The notes: a model not told the origin generated them from the sequence alone. 64,000 nt of DNA from [Clostridium] scindens ATCC 35704 (GCF_004295125.1 NZ_CP036170.1:2792501-2856500); one strand, 5' to 3'; shown: positions 43,029-53,230, counted from the first letter of the stretch. Made by a program: numbers and translations.

Positions 43029-43784
43029 ATGAGAGAAGTGTTTCGTACGCTAAAGGCGGAATTCTGGAAGATGAAGCACACCTTGCTGCCGCTTCTTCAT
43101 CTGCTGATTCCCGCCGCAGGGGCAGCTATCTTCCTGGGCTACTATCGTTTCGCCGCATTTAGCGATATGGGGCAGGTCAGCGGCTATATACAGGTGCTGG
43201 CCATCGCGCTGCCTGTGGTGGCAAGCGTGCTGTGCTCCATGTCGGTGGAATTAGAGGCGCAGAATCATTTTCAGACGTTCCTGAGCACGACGACCCGCAA
43301 GCACAGCCCGCTGCTGGGGAAATGGATCGTCCTTACCTTGTGGGGATTTGGCGCTATCTGCCTGGCGGTGGAGGGCTTTGCGCTGGGATACCGGTACCTG
43401 TTGGGAAAGGCATTCGTCAGCCAGGAGGCGTATATGGCCATCATTGTGGCTATGACAGTAAGCCTGGCAAACCTGTATCTGATCCATCTGTTCTTAAACT
43501 TGAAGGCATCCAAAGGTATCTCTATGTGCATAGGAATCAGCGAGTCCCTGGTGGCGGCATTGTTCCTTACGGGCCTGGGGGAAGGAATCTGGCAGTATGT
43601 CCCATGCGCTTACACTGGAAGATGGACTTCATATCTGCTATTATATTACTCAGGGAGAAAAGAGATCGCAGCCGCAGGCCTTAAGGGAGAAACTATGCTG
43701 GTCTGCCTGCTGGTATCGGCATGCATCTGGATCCTGGTATTCCTGTGGTTTGGACTCTATGAAGGAAGGCAATGCAATGACTAG
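43029..43784 (+). CDS. Lantibiotic-immunity ABC permease (LanG/MutG-like)
   Basis: 251 residues, six membrane helices, N-terminal VFRTLKAEFWKMKHTLLPLLHL as in MutG/EpiG-family permeases. Second half of the heterodimeric pump. No gap to the upstream permease; the response-regulator gene starts within its last 8 bases, so the whole unit is translationally coupled. Confidence 0.88.
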   Translation: MREVFRTLKAEFWKMKHTLLPLLHLLIPAAGAAIFLGYYRFAAFSDMGQVSGYIQVLAIALPVVASVLCSMSVELEAQNHFQTFLSTTTRKHSPLLGKWIVLTLWGFGAICLAVEGFALGYRYLLGKAFVSQEAYMAIIVAMTVSLANLYLIHLFLNLKASKGISMCIGISESLVAALFLTGLGEGIWQYVPCAYTGRWTSYLLLYYSGRKEIAAAGLKGETMLVCLLVSACIWILVFLWFGLYEGRQCND

Positions 43785-44436
43785 GATATTGGCGATTGAC
43801 GATGAAAAAGATATACTGATGCTGATCAAGAACGCGCTGGCAAAGGAGGGCTATGACGTGACGCTTCTAAGCGATCCTCTGAAGATCGGAGAAGTGAATC
43901 TGAATGCGTACCAGCTGATCCTGCTGGACGTGATGATGCCGGGGCAGGATGGATTTTCCCTGTGCCGGGACATCCGGGACCAGGTAGACTGCCCCATCCT
44001 GTTTTTGACGGCCAAGGTTCAGGAGGCGGATATTATGGAAGGCCTTGGCATCGGCGGGGATGACTACATTACCAAGCCCTTTGGAATCGGAGAACTGCGG
44101 GCAAGGGTTGCGGCCCATCTAAGAAGAGAGGGACGAGAGAAGAAGAATGCGGTCTCGGTGGGAGACGTACAGTTCCTGCTTCAGGCAAAACAAGCGGTGT
44201 ATGAAGGAAAGGCGCTGGAACTGACCAAAAGCGAGTACGCGATCTGCGAGTACCTGGCATTGAACCACGGACAGGTGTTTTCCAAAGACAGAATCTATGA
44301 GCATGTTTTTGGATATGACGGGGAAGGCGACAGTTCCGCGATTACAGAACATATCAAGAACATAAGGGGTAAGTGCCAGAAGGCGGGATTCGCGCCGATA
44401 GAGACCGTATGGGGGATTGGATACCGATGGAAGTAA
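43777..44436 (+). CDS. OmpR-family response regulator of the ABC unit
   Basis: 219 residues from ATG 43777. Receiver domain (about 1-115): acidic pocket IDDEKD, phospho-Asp in LILLDVMMPGQDGF (about 50), Lys in TKPFGIGELRARV. Winged-helix DNA-binding domain (about 125-219) with LTKSEYAICEYLALN and VWGIGYRWK. Likely controls the promoter in front of 41558 after activation by the adjacent kinase (inference). GGAAGG ribosome site; 10-base overlap with the kinase gene. Confidence 0.93.
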   Translation: MTRILAIDDEKDILMLIKNALAKEGYDVTLLSDPLKIGEVNLNAYQLILLDVMMPGQDGFSLCRDIRDQVDCPILFLTAKVQEADIMEGLGIGGDDYITKPFGIGELRARVAAHLRREGREKKNAVSVGDVQFLLQAKQAVYEGKALELTKSEYAICEYLALNHGQVFSKDRIYEHVFGYDGEGDSSAITEHIKNIRGKCQKAGFAPIETVWGIGYRWK

Positions 44437-45809
44437 AAAGAAAGCCAAAGGCGATAGCAGCCATATTCATTCGATATATCAGCCTGTTCTGCGTCAATAC
44501 GCTTTTGATCCTAGGCATCCTTTTCCTTGCCTTCAGTGTGCTGATCAATACAGGAGGAATCCGCAGGGCAGATGATATGCAGACCCGGCTGAACGAAAAC
44601 GTTTCCGCCATCAAGCAAGCTGACAAGGTTACAAAAGAGATTCTTCCGGAAGGGTGCGGCTACGGCGTTTACGACAAGGACGGCACCTATCTTTATGGGA
44701 CTTATGGGGAGATAGAAGCCAAGGAAGCGTGGACGGACTATATGGAAGATAATATCTATGCAAGGGGCAAGGGATACTATCGGTTCATTGCAAAGGAAGA
44801 TGGGGAACTCTGTATCGTTAACTATTTCATTGAGGCCAGATATACGAACGCAGCATGGAACCGTTACCTGCCAAGTCCGGTGATCATGACGGTGATCCTC
44901 TTTGTCCTGCTGTTCCTTTTTCAGACAGTTATACTGGCGCGCAGTTTTGGGAAACATCTGTCACGGAGGCTTGAGGCCATGAATGAGATGACGCAGAAGA
45001 TTCAGAGGAGAGATCTGGAATTCGATGAGGAACATTCCGATATCAAGGAGATCGATGAGGTGATGGATTCCCTATACAAGATGAAATGCGCGTTAAAGGA
45101 ATCCCTGGAAGAGCAGTGGAATCAGGAGAAGGAGAAGCAGGAGCAGATCGCGGCTCTGGCGCATGATATCAAGACGCCCCTTACGATTATCAAGGGAAAC
45201 GCGCAGCTTCTGGAGGAAGGAAGCCTTGCAGAAGAGGAGCAGGAGTATAATCAGTATATTCTGAGGAATATAGCGGAAATCGAGCATTATCTTGCCATGC
45301 TTCGAGAAATGCTGCTGTCCCCAAAAGAATCCGCCGGAGAAGAGAAGATCAGTTGTCAGGAACTGGGAGAGCGGCTGGAAGAGCAGGCAAGGATTCTTGC
45401 GGCTGCCTCCAGGCAGGAAGTCCTTTCCATAAAGGGGGAACTGGCAGGAGAGGCCAGGTGCGATTACAGCCAGATTGAACGGGCATGGAACAATCTGATC
45501 GGCAATGCCTTGGAGTATAATCCCGAAGGCAAAGAACTACGAATAGACCTCCGGATTGTCCTGGAAGAAGGGCAGGCATATCTTGCTGCAAAGGTGACGG
45601 ACTGGGGCAGGGGATTTGATGCCAGAGACTTGGCCCATGCTACAGAGCAGTTCTATCAAGGTGATGAAAGCCGCCATGACAGGAGCCATCACGGTATTGG
45701 CCTTTATACGGCGGCCAGGTTTGCCGCGGCCCAAGGAGGAAGGATCCGGCTTTCCAACTCCAAAGAGACAGGCGGCGGGGAAGTAACGCTATATCTTAGA
45801 TTAGAATAG
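44427..45809 (+). CDS. Sensor histidine kinase of the ABC unit
   Basis: 460 residues. Two membrane helices (about 9-40 and 150-172) enclose an extracytoplasmic sensor of about 110 residues with acidic patches. Then a HAMP-like linker, HisKA box ALAHDIKTPLTIIKGNAQ (His about 246), and an ATPase domain with NLIGNALEYNPEG (N box), VTDWGRGFD (G1), GIGLYTAARFAAAQGG (G2). Kinases with this layout (CprK type) sense lantibiotics or host peptides. I set the start at ATG 44427; ATG 44412 is an alternative. Confidence 0.92.
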   Translation: MEVKRKPKAIAAIFIRYISLFCVNTLLILGILFLAFSVLINTGGIRRADDMQTRLNENVSAIKQADKVTKEILPEGCGYGVYDKDGTYLYGTYGEIEAKEAWTDYMEDNIYARGKGYYRFIAKEDGELCIVNYFIEARYTNAAWNRYLPSPVIMTVILFVLLFLFQTVILARSFGKHLSRRLEAMNEMTQKIQRRDLEFDEEHSDIKEIDEVMDSLYKMKCALKESLEEQWNQEKEKQEQIAALAHDIKTPLTIIKGNAQLLEEGSLAEEEQEYNQYILRNIAEIEHYLAMLREMLLSPKESAGEEKISCQELGERLEEQARILAAASRQEVLSIKGELAGEARCDYSQIERAWNNLIGNALEYNPEGKELRIDLRIVLEEGQAYLAAKVTDWGRGFDARDLAHATEQFYQGDESRHDRSHHGIGLYTAARFAAAQGGRIRLSNSKETGGGEVTLYLRLE

Positions 45810-45811
45810 AA

Positions 45812-45852
45812 AAAGGCCATCAGATATATACGGCATATGTCTGATGGCCTTT
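45812..45852. terminator. Bidirectional terminator between the kinase and the activase gene
   Basis: AAAGGCCATCAGA (45812-45824) pairs with TCTGATGGCCTTT (45840-45852), a 13-bp perfect stem with A/T runs on both sides. Confidence 0.85.
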
Positions 45853-45875
45853 GTTCGCATTGGCTAGGAATCAGA

Positions 45876-48800
45876 TTATGAATTCTGGCTTGCTTCCATA
45901 TTCTTATTGGCAGTGGACAGCATCAGCTTGATCCTGTTCAGCTGATTTACTTCGCTTGCTCCTGGATCGAAGTCGATGGCCACCACGTTGGAGTTTGGAT
46001 AACGCCTCCGGAGTTCTTTGATCACGCCCTTTCCTACCACATGGTTGGGCAGGCAGGCGAACGGCTGGGTACATACGATGTTTGCGGCTCCGCTGTGGAT
46101 CAGTTCCAGCATCTCTCCGGTTAAGAACCAGCCCTCGCCGGTCTGGTTGCCAAGAGATACGATCTCGGAAGCCATCTTGCCAAGTTCTTCAATCTTTGCC
46201 GGCGGATAAAAATGCCGGCTCTTCTTAAACGCTTCTGTGGCAGGCTCCCGGAACCATTCCAGAGCCTTGATGCCAAGATTCCCCATGGTTGCCTTGGACT
46301 TCTTCATACCCAGGTGCGACACTTTAAAGTTCTGGTTATAGAAGCAGTAGAGCAGGAAGTCCAGAAGATCAGGCACCACGGCCTCAGCCCCCTCGCTCTC
46401 CAGCAGATCTACCAGATGATTGTTGGCGGCGGGAAGGAACTTCACCAGAATCTCGCCTACCACGCCTACCCGCGGCTTCTTCACATCCAGCAGTTCCAGA
46501 TTATTGTCGAAGTCCTCGATAATCTCCCTGCATAATTGCTTGAACCGCCTCCTGGAAGGATAGCCCTGAGATAGGAACTCCTTGCAGACGCTCTTCCACT
46601 TTTCGTGCATAGCATTGGCAGAGCCAGGCACTGCCTCGTAAGGCCGCATCCGGTAGACGCATTTCATGAAGATGTCTCCGAAGATTGCCGCATAGATTCC
46701 ACGCAGGGCCAGGGAAGGCGTAATCTTGAATCCAGGGTTGCCTTCCAGGCCGCTTAGGTTGATGGAGATCACCGGAATGTGCCCGAATCCGGCTTTCTTA
46801 AGCGCCCGGCGGATAAAGCCGATATAGTTGGAAGCACGGCATCCGCCTCCCGTCTGGCTGATAATGACGGCAAGCTTATCGGTGTCATATTTGCCGGACA
46901 GGATGGCCTCCATGATCTGGCCGACTACCATCAGAGATGGATAGCAGGCATCATTATTCACATATTTAAGCCCCATATCTACCGCCTGCTTATTGTCGTT
47001 GGGCAGCACCTCCACATGATAGCCGGACGCCTGGAAGGCGACTTCCAGCAGATCGAAGTGAATGGGCGACATCTGCGGGCAGAGAATGGTGTAGTCTTTT
47101 CGCATCTCCTTGGTAAACGGAACCTTGGTGATGGCGGCAGGCTGTATCTTACGCTTATCGTTTCTCTGTTCTCTTACCCGGATGGCGGCGAGAAGAGAAC
47201 GGACACGGATTCTGGCAGCGCCCAGGTTATTTACCTCGTCAATTTTCAGCGATGTGTAGATCTTATCCGAGTCGTTCAGGATGGAGGCTACCTGGTCAGT
47301 GGTTACTGCATCCAGGCCGCATCCGAAGGAATTCAGCTGGATCAGATCCAGATTATCGGTGGTCTTCACATAGTTCGCCGCAGCGTAAAGACGGGAATGG
47401 TACATCCACTGATCCATGACGTTAAGCGGCCGCTCTACCGGATTCAAGTGGGAGACGGAATCTTCTGTAAGCACTGCGATGTCATAAGAGTTGATTAGTT
47501 CCGGAATCCCGTGATTTACTTCCGGGTCAATATGGTAAGGGCGTCCGGCCAGGACGATGCCCCGGTTGCCGGTCTCATTCAGATACCGGATGGTTTCCTC
47601 GCCCTTGCTGCGCATATCCTGGCGGCAGGCTGCCAGTTCTTCCCAAGCCGCATGCACGGCAGACTTGATCTCTCCTTCGGGAATAGAGAACTTGGAAGAT
47701 AATTCTTCCACCAGCCGGTAGGAGATGGTCTCTTCGCTTTGGAGAGAGAGGAACGGATGGATGAAATCCACGTCCCCATTTACAATGGCGTCAATATTAT
47801 TCTTGATATTCTCCGGGTAGGAGGTAACGATCGGGCAGTTGTAATGGTTGTTGGCATCCTCGAACTCGTTGCGCTCATAAGGAACGCTGGGGTAGAAGAT
47901 GTGCCGGATGCCCTGATCGATCAGCCACTGCACATGGCCGTGAGCCAGTTTGGCAGGGTAGCACTCGGACTCGCTGGGGATGGATTCGATTCCCAACTCA
48001 TATACCTTCTTGGTAGAAGAAGGAGAAAGAATCACGCGAAAGCCCAGGCTCGTAAAGAAGGTAAACCAGAACGGGTAGTTCTCATACATATTCAGGACCC
48101 GTGGGATTCCAATCTCGCCGAGTTTTGCTTCCTCTTTGCCGAGAGGCTGGTAATCAAAGTAACGTTTCAGCTTATATTCAAACAGGTTGGGAAGCCTGTT
48201 CTGTGCCTTCTCCTTGCCAAGTCCCCGCTCGCAGCGATTGCCGGTGATGAACTTGCGACCGCCGCTGAAATGGTTGATAGTCAGACGGCAGTTGTTGGTG
48301 CAGCCCCTGCACTTGGTCATGGTGGTGGAGTACTCTAGCGCCTCAATGTCCTCGATGGACAGCATGGTCGTGCCTTCGCAGTCTATGTATCGTTCCCTGG
48401 CTATGAGGGCAGCACCGAAAGCGCCCATGATGCCTGCGATATCCGGACGGATGGCGTGGCAATTTGCAATCTTTTCAAAACTTCGCAGCACGGCATTGTT
48501 ATAGAATGTGCCTCCCTGTACGACGATATGATTTCCAAGTTCGCTGGCGTCGGATACTTTGATTACCTTGAACAGCGCGTTCTTGATGACCGAGTACGCA
48601 AGCCCGGCGGAAATATCGGATACTTCCGCTCCTTCTTTCTGGGCCTGCTTTACCTTGGAATTCATGAAAACAGTACAGCGGGTGCCTAGGTCGATCGGAT
48701 TCTTGGCAAATAACGCCTCGTGGGCAAAGTCCCCCACCGTATAGTTGAGGGATTTGGCAAAGGTCTCTATAAATGAGCCGCAGCCCGATGAGCATGCCTC

Positions 48801-50132
48801 GTTTAACAGGACATTGTCTACGGTTTGGTTCTTAATCTTGATACATTTCATATCCTGACCGCCAATGTCCAGGATGCAGTCCACATCCGGCTCGAAAAAG
48901 GAGGCGGCATAGTAATGGGATACCGTCTCTACCTCCCCTTCATCCAGCAGGAGGGCGGCCTTGATCAGAGCCTCGCCGTATCCGGTAGAGCAGGAGTGGA
49001 CGATCTCGACGCCCTCGGGCAGTTTGCTGTAAATGTCTTTGATCGCGTGGATGGTCGTGCCCAGCGGGTCTCCCTCGTTATTGTGGTAGAAGGAATACAG
49101 AAGGGTGCCGTCCTCGCCTACCAGGGCTGCCTTGGTGGTGGTGGAGCCGGCATCAATCCCAAGGAAGGCCTTGCCTGTATAGGTGTCCAGATCCTTAACC
49201 GGAACCTGATGCTTCGCGTGGCGCTCGGCAAATTCCTTATAATCCGCCTCGCTGGAGAATAAAGGCTCCATGCGGTCTACCTCGAACTCCATCTTGATCT
49301 TGCCTTCCAGACGGTTCTGCATCTCCTGGAGAGAGACGTCCAGATCTTTTTTCGAGTTCATGGCAGATCCGATCGCCGCAAACAGATGCGAGTTGACAGG
49401 CACGATGGCGTGCTCGTCATCCAGCTTGAGGGTACGTACGAAAGACTCCTTAAGTTCAGACAGGAAATGAAGCGGTCCTCCAAGAAACGCTACGTGTCCC
49501 CGGATTGGCTTGCCACAGGCAAGTCCGCTGATCGTCTGATTAACGACGGCCTGGAAGATGGAAGCGGCCAGATCCTCCTTGGAAGCCCCTTCATTGATCA
49601 GAGGCTGTATGTCTGATTTGGCAAATACTCCGCATCTTGCGGCAATCGAGTACAATGCCTTGTAGTTCTTGGCATATTCGTTGAGGCCGGAGGCGTCCGT
49701 CTGAAGAAGGGAGGCCATTTGGTCGATAAATGAGCCCGTACCGCCGGCACATACGCCGTTCATACGCTGTTCCACATTGCCGCCTTCAAAATAAATGATC
49801 TTGGCATCCTCGCCGCCCAGCTCGATGGCCACGTCGGTCTGAGGCGCGTAGTGCTGCAGGGCCGTAGATACCGCGATCACTTCCTGTACGAAGGGAACGC
49901 CAAGATGCTTGGCCAGCGTAAGACCGCCGGACCCGGTAATCACAGGAGAAGCATGGACTGCGCCCAGCTTGAAGATGGCTCTTCCAAGCAGGTCGGAAAG
50001 AGTCTCCTGAATATTCGCAAAATGCCTCTCATAATCGGAAAAAGCGATATCGTTATTCTCATCCACCAAGGCGATTTTTACCGTAGTGGAGCCGATATCA
50101 ATCCCTAATGTATATAATTCTTTCTGGCTCAT
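45876..50132 (-). CDS. Giant 2-hydroxyacyl-CoA dehydratase activase-related protein
   Basis: 1418 residues. Two ASKHA ATPase domains of the BadF/HgdC type: first from [16 protein letters not shown] (residue 10), second from [15 protein letters not shown] (about 321), each with its own GS-rich ADENOSINE-site helix ([21 protein letters not shown]). A cysteine cluster CRGCTNNC with a later CERG (about 609-635). A DUF2229-like part follows (about 665-900, with [13 protein letters not shown]) and a HgdB-like C-terminal region with [15 protein letters not shown] and [14 protein letters not shown]. Family enzymes use ATP to push one electron to a dehydratase; no dehydratase gene lies nearby. Function of the giant form is unassigned. 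Confidence 0.88.
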   Translation of the reverse strand: MSQKELYTLGIDIGSTTVKIALVDENNDIAFSDYERHFANIQETLSDLLGRAIFKLGAVHASPVITGSGGLTLAKHLGVPFVQEVIAVSTALQHYAPQTDVAIELGGEDAKIIYFEGGNVEQRMNGVCAGGTGSFIDQMASLLQTDASGLNEYAKNYKALYSIAARCGVFAKSDIQPLINEGASKEDLAASIFQAVVNQTISGLACGKPIRGHVAFLGGPLHFLSELKESFVRTLKLDDEHAIVPVNSHLFAAIGSAMNSKKDLDVSLQEMQNRLEGKIKMEFEVDRMEPLFSSEADYKEFAERHAKHQVPVKDLDTYTGKAFLGIDAGSTTTKAALVGEDGTLLYSFYHNNEGDPLGTTIHAIKDIYSKLPEGVEIVHSCSTGYGEALIKAALLLDEGEVETVSHYYAASFFEPDVDCILDIGGQDMKCIKIKNQTVDNVLLNEACSSGCGSFIETFAKSLNYTVGDFAHEALFAKNPIDLGTRCTVFMNSKVKQAQKEGAEVSDISAGLAYSVIKNALFKVIKVSDASELGNHIVVQGGTFYNNAVLRSFEKIANCHAIRPDIAGIMGAFGAALIARERYIDCEGTTMLSIEDIEALEYSTTMTKCRGCTNNCRLTINHFSGGRKFITGNRCERGLGKEKAQNRLPNLFEYKLKRYFDYQPLGKEEAKLGEIGIPRVLNMYENYPFWFTFFTSLGFRVILSPSSTKKVYELGIESIPSESECYPAKLAHGHVQWLIDQGIRHIFYPSVPYERNEFEDANNHYNCPIVTSYPENIKNNIDAIVNGDVDFIHPFLSLQSEETISYRLVEELSSKFSIPEGEIKSAVHAAWEELAACRQDMRSKGEETIRYLNETGNRGIVLAGRPYHIDPEVNHGIPELINSYDIAVLTEDSVSHLNPVERPLNVMDQWMYHSRLYAAANYVKTTDNLDLIQLNSFGCGLDAVTTDQVASILNDSDKIYTSLKIDEVNNLGAARIRVRSLLAAIRVREQRNDKRKIQPAAITKVPFTKEMRKDYTILCPQMSPIHFDLLEVAFQASGYHVEVLPNDNKQAVDMGLKYVNNDACYPSLMVVGQIMEAILSGKYDTDKLAVIISQTGGGCRASNYIGFIRRALKKAGFGHIPVISINLSGLEGNPGFKITPSLALRGIYAAIFGDIFMKCVYRMRPYEAVPGSANAMHEKWKSVCKEFLSQGYPSRRRFKQLCREIIEDFDNNLELLDVKKPRVGVVGEILVKFLPAANNHLVDLLESEGAEAVVPDLLDFLLYCFYNQNFKVSHLGMKKSKATMGNLGIKALEWFREPATEAFKKSRHFYPPAKIEELGKMASEIVSLGNQTGEGWFLTGEMLELIHSGAANIVCTQPFACLPNHVVGKGVIKELRRRYPNSNVVAIDFDPGASEVNQLNRIKLMLSTANKNMEASQNS

Positions 50133-50265
50133 AATATGTAACTCCTTATTACAAATGTATATCCATCCATTGTCCGTTCATGCCCGCATTTTTAAAACTG
50201 GGGCTTCGGGAAGAGGAAGGGTATCTTCTTATTAATATGTGTTTCCTTGGTTTACAACTTGTAAC

Positions 50266-50294
50266 ATTATACGACAAAATATTTGAAATGACAA
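50266..50294 (-). promoter_or_regulatory. Promoter of the giant activase gene
   Basis: On the minus strand TTGTCA (50294-50289), 17-base spacer, perfect TATAAT (50271-50266). It leaves a leader of about 125 bases before the start at 50132. Confidence 0.65.
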
Positions 50295-50345
50295 TTCGCA
50301 AATGTGATAGAAATATAAAAAACCTGTTAAACTTCCATGGTAGAA

Positions 50346-50374
50346 TTGACAAACAAACCTCAAAACGGTAGAAT
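50346..50374 (+). promoter_or_regulatory. Promoter of the rhomboid-like gene
   Basis: TTGACA (50346-50351), 17-base spacer, TAGAAT (50369-50374), 40 bases before the ATG at 50414. Confidence 0.65.
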
Positions 50375-50413
50375 GACTACAGTGTGAAACGAAGAAAGCA
50401 GGGAGTAGATTTT

Positions 50414-51271
50414 ATGAATAATTGGCTGAATAAACTGGAAAAAAAGATTGGAAGATTCGCGATTCCGAATCTCATCAACTATATTGTCATACTGTATGCT
50501 TTGGGATATGTAATTGTCATGCTGAACCCAATGATATATTTTCAATACCTTTGCCTTGATCCTGTTGCGATCATGCATGGGCAGATATGGAGGATTATAA
50601 CATTTTTAGCGTTTCCTCCGTCTACCAATATATTTCTGTGCGCGTTGCTGCTGTATGTAGATTATCTGATCGGCCGACAGCTGGAGGCAGTGCTTGGAAC
50701 GTTCCGATTCAATGTATTCGTGATCCAGGGCATCCTGCTTCACGCGATTGCGGCAGTCGTAGTATATGTATTGACCGGTATGCCGGTGGTTATGGATTCA
50801 CAGTATATTATTATGTCCATGTTCTTTTTATTCGCGGCATTATTTCCGGAAGCACAGTTTATGCTGTATTTTGCCATCCCGATCAAAGGGAAATGGATTG
50901 CCTGGATTGACGCCATCTACTTTGGCTATGCGATTGTCAGCTACTTCCTGCCGTTCGGAAACGGAGGGAGCGCGAACGCGGCACTGGCGGCCGCAGTATC
51001 CGTGATAAATGTCCTGATCTTCTTTATGAGCGCAAGGAATACGAATCCTTATTCGCCTAAAGAGATGAAGAGGAAAAGGGAATACAAGAAGAAGATGGAG
51101 CGGGCGCAGCGTTCCACACACGTATATGAGAATGGGGCAAAACACAAATGCGCTGTCTGTGGAAGGACAGAACTGGATGATCCGAGCCTGGAGTTCCGCT
51201 ACTGCTCGAAATGTAACGGCAACTATGAGTATTGCCAGGATCATCTGTTCACACATACACATGTAAAATAG
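50414..51271 (+). CDS. Rhomboid-like membrane protein with C-terminal zinc ribbon
   Basis: 285 residues from ATG 50414 (CAGGGAGTAG upstream). Six membrane helices in a rhomboid/derlin-like order: IPNLINYIVILYALGYV, then HGQIWRIITFLAFPP (the WR motif region), and RQLEAVLGTFRFNVFVIQG. No GxSG serine motif and no histidine in the last helix can be placed, so proteolysis is unlikely. The cytosolic end is basic (KEMKRKREYKKKME) and carries CAVCG, YCSKCNGNYEYC and HLFTHTH, a probable zinc site. Neighbour pyk starts 25 bases on, perhaps co-transcribed. Confidence 0.75.
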   Translation: MNNWLNKLEKKIGRFAIPNLINYIVILYALGYVIVMLNPMIYFQYLCLDPVAIMHGQIWRIITFLAFPPSTNIFLCALLLYVDYLIGRQLEAVLGTFRFNVFVIQGILLHAIAAVVVYVLTGMPVVMDSQYIIMSMFFLFAALFPEAQFMLYFAIPIKGKWIAWIDAIYFGYAIVSYFLPFGNGGSANAALAAAVSVINVLIFFMSARNTNPYSPKEMKRKREYKKKMERAQRSTHVYENGAKHKCAVCGRTELDDPSLEFRYCSKCNGNYEYCQDHLFTHTHVK

Positions 51272-51296
51272 AAACGAGAGAGGGAAGCAAAAGAAT

Positions 51297-52733
51297 ATGA
51301 AGAAAACGAAGATTATATGTACCATGGGACCAAATACCAACGATGCAGGACTGATGCGGGCGCTGGTCCAGAATGGAATGGATATCGCAAGATTTAATTT
51401 TTCTCACGGAGATCACGAGGAGCAGAAAGACCGAATGGATATGCTAAAGAAGATCCGGGAAGAAGAAAACAAGCCGGTGGCGATCCTTCTGGATACCAAG
51501 GGGCCGGAGATCCGTACAGGGATATTAAAAGATGGGAAGAAGATCAACTTGCAGGCCGGTAACCTCTTTACATTATCGACAGAGGATATTGTTGGCGACG
51601 AGAGCAAAGTGTCTATTACTTACGCGGGTCTGGTTGAGGACGTGCAGGTTGGAAGCACGATTCTTGTGGACGATGGTCTGATTGGCCTGAAAGTAAAGGA
51701 AAAGAAAGCCAAGGAGATCGTCTGTACCGTAATCAATGGAGGAGAACTCGGAGAGCGCAAAGGCGTCAATGTGCCCAATGTACCGGTGCGCCTGCCTGCC
51801 ATTACCGATAAGGACAGAGAGGATATCCGCTTCGGCGTAGAGCAGGAGATTGACTTTATCGCGGCTTCCTTTGTCCGCAATGCAGAGTGCATCCTGGAGA
51901 TCAAGGCATTCCTTCGGGAGTGCGGCGCGCCATATATTCCAATTATCGCTAAGATCGAGAATGCGGAAGGGATTAAGAACATCGATGAGATCATCCGCTG
52001 CGCGGACGGAATCATGGTGGCCCGCGGGGACCTGGGCGTAGAGATCCCGGCGGAGGAAGTGCCCTATCTGCAGAAGATGATGATCCAGAAATGTAATGAC
52101 AATTATAAGCCGGTCATCACGGCAACCCAGATGCTGGATTCCATGATCCGCAATCCACGTCCTACCAGGGCGGAAGTTACCGACGTTGCCAACGCCGTAT
52201 ACGACGGTACGGACGCGGTGATGCTGTCCGGCGAGACAGCCCAGGGCAAATATCCGGTGGAAGCGCTTCAGATGATGGTGCATATCGTAGAGAATACCGA
52301 GGAGCATCTGGACTATGAAACACTTCTCAAAAAAGCGGAAGAACACCGGATGAAGAGCACGTCAAGCGCTTTGGGACATGCAACGGTTACCACGGCCAAT
52401 AACCTTGGCGCAAAATGCATTATTACGCCATCCGTATCCGGCGCGACGGCAAGAGTGGTATCAAAGTTCAAGCCGAGGACCGAGATCATCGGCGTGACGC
52501 CAAATGAGGCGACTTTAAGAAGAATGCAGATCTATTGGGGCGTAAGACCATTAAAATCCATAGAATTCAGCACAACGGAGGATATCTGCAATGGAGCCAT
52601 CGAACTGATATGTGCCAAGCAGATCGCGGAGTCCGGGGATATTATCGTGCTGACGGCAGGAATCCCTTCCCCGAACGTACAGGCTCAAAAGACCAGCGTC
52701 AGCAATATTATGCGGATTGCGGTAGTGGATTAA
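51297..52733 (+). CDS. pyk: Pyruvate kinase
   Basis: Last ATP-forming step of glycolysis. 478 residues, the short form without the extra C-terminal PEP-utiliser domain of Bacillus. KTKIICTMGPNTND at the start, FNFSHGDHEEQ, LLDTKGPEIRTG, the catalytic lysine region IPIIAKIENAEGIKN, MVARGDLGVEIPAE and TATQMLDSMI. The GERKGVNVPN stretch lies in the B-domain border. AGAGAGGGAAG ribosome site. Ends before a GC-rich spacer. Confidence 0.97.
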   Translation: MKKTKIICTMGPNTNDAGLMRALVQNGMDIARFNFSHGDHEEQKDRMDMLKKIREEENKPVAILLDTKGPEIRTGILKDGKKINLQAGNLFTLSTEDIVGDESKVSITYAGLVEDVQVGSTILVDDGLIGLKVKEKKAKEIVCTVINGGELGERKGVNVPNVPVRLPAITDKDREDIRFGVEQEIDFIAASFVRNAECILEIKAFLRECGAPYIPIIAKIENAEGIKNIDEIIRCADGIMVARGDLGVEIPAEEVPYLQKMMIQKCNDNYKPVITATQMLDSMIRNPRPTRAEVTDVANAVYDGTDAVMLSGETAQGKYPVEALQMMVHIVENTEEHLDYETLLKKAEEHRMKSTSSALGHATVTTANNLGAKCIITPSVSGATARVVSKFKPRTEIIGVTPNEATLRRMQIYWGVRPLKSIEFSTTEDICNGAIELICAKQIAESGDIIVLTAGIPSPNVQAQKTSVSNIMRIAVVD

Positions 52734-52751
52734 GGAGAATTGTGAAGTTGT

Positions 52752-52800
52752 GGCGCCGCCGGCGAGGGCAGGAGGATGATTCCTGCGACGCTTTGGCGCC
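52752..52800 (+). repeat. GC-rich stem-loop after pyk
   Basis: GGCGCC at 52752-52757 and 52795-52800 can pair, enclosing an inner GCAGGA / TCCTGC hairpin (52769-52774 / 52781-52786). The base composition differs from the flanks. No T run, so not a terminator. Confidence 0.45.
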
Positions 52801-52861
52801 TGCGTTTGGGTACGCCGTTCGAAGTTTGGGGTGGAAGTCATGGAAAATAAAAGAAAAGAGG

Positions 52862-52917
52862 CCAGTACAAAGGAAGAATGAGATGATGTTACAGTCTCCC
52901 CTGGGTACTGGTTTTTT
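52862..52917 (+). terminator. Probable terminator downstream of pyk
   Basis: CCAGTAC (52862-52868) pairs with GTACTGG (52905-52911), an inner GAGA/TCTC, then six T. The loop is long, so the fold is less certain than the T run. Confidence 0.6.
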
Positions 52918-52973
52918 ATTATTTTATGATTCGAGTCAATAACCGGGGCAGAATTGCCAACGAATTGCCGGGA

Positions 52974-53149
52974 GCGTGTCAGGAGGGGGAGGGATTCTGG
53001 AGGTAAGCGGATGGGGCGGAGAATCCATGCCTGAGATGTTAGGCCGTAGGAGAGGAGCCGCGATCGGCGACTCTCCTGCAGCCTTACAGATCAGTGCATT
53101 AGTCGCAGCCCCAGTAGCGTCGCAAGAATCCCTCCCCCTCCCGACACGC
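52974..53149. repeat. 176-bp GC-rich element with 25-bp terminal inverted repeats
   Basis: Left arm 52974-52998 begins GCGTGTC and ends GGGATTCT; right arm 53125-53149 is its reverse complement with a single mismatch. The core holds a further hairpin AGGAGAG (53048-53054) / CTCTCCT (53071-53077) with inner GCCG/CGGC. No ORF of note inside and no clear target duplication. It could be a MITE-like or other dispersed element, or a structured RNA. Confidence 0.7.
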
Positions 53150-53178
53150 ATACGACAACCAAAAAAATTCAAAACATA

Positions 53179-53207
53179 TTGACAGCCGTCTTTCTATATA
53201 TTATAGT
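53179..53207 (+). promoter_or_regulatory. Strong promoter of the TrmB-lysA unit
   Basis: TTGACA (53179-53184), 17-base spacer, TATAGT (53202-53207). Confidence 0.75.
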
Positions 53208-53230
53208 GTTCCCATAGAGAACTACTATAA
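53202..53230 (+). promoter_or_regulatory. Operator-like dyad over the -10 box
   Basis: TATAGTGTTC (53202-53211) and GAACTACTATA (53219-53229) form an inverted repeat with a one-base indel, covering the -10 box and transcription start. Suits a repressor site, most simply for the TrmB protein encoded next. Confidence 0.5.
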
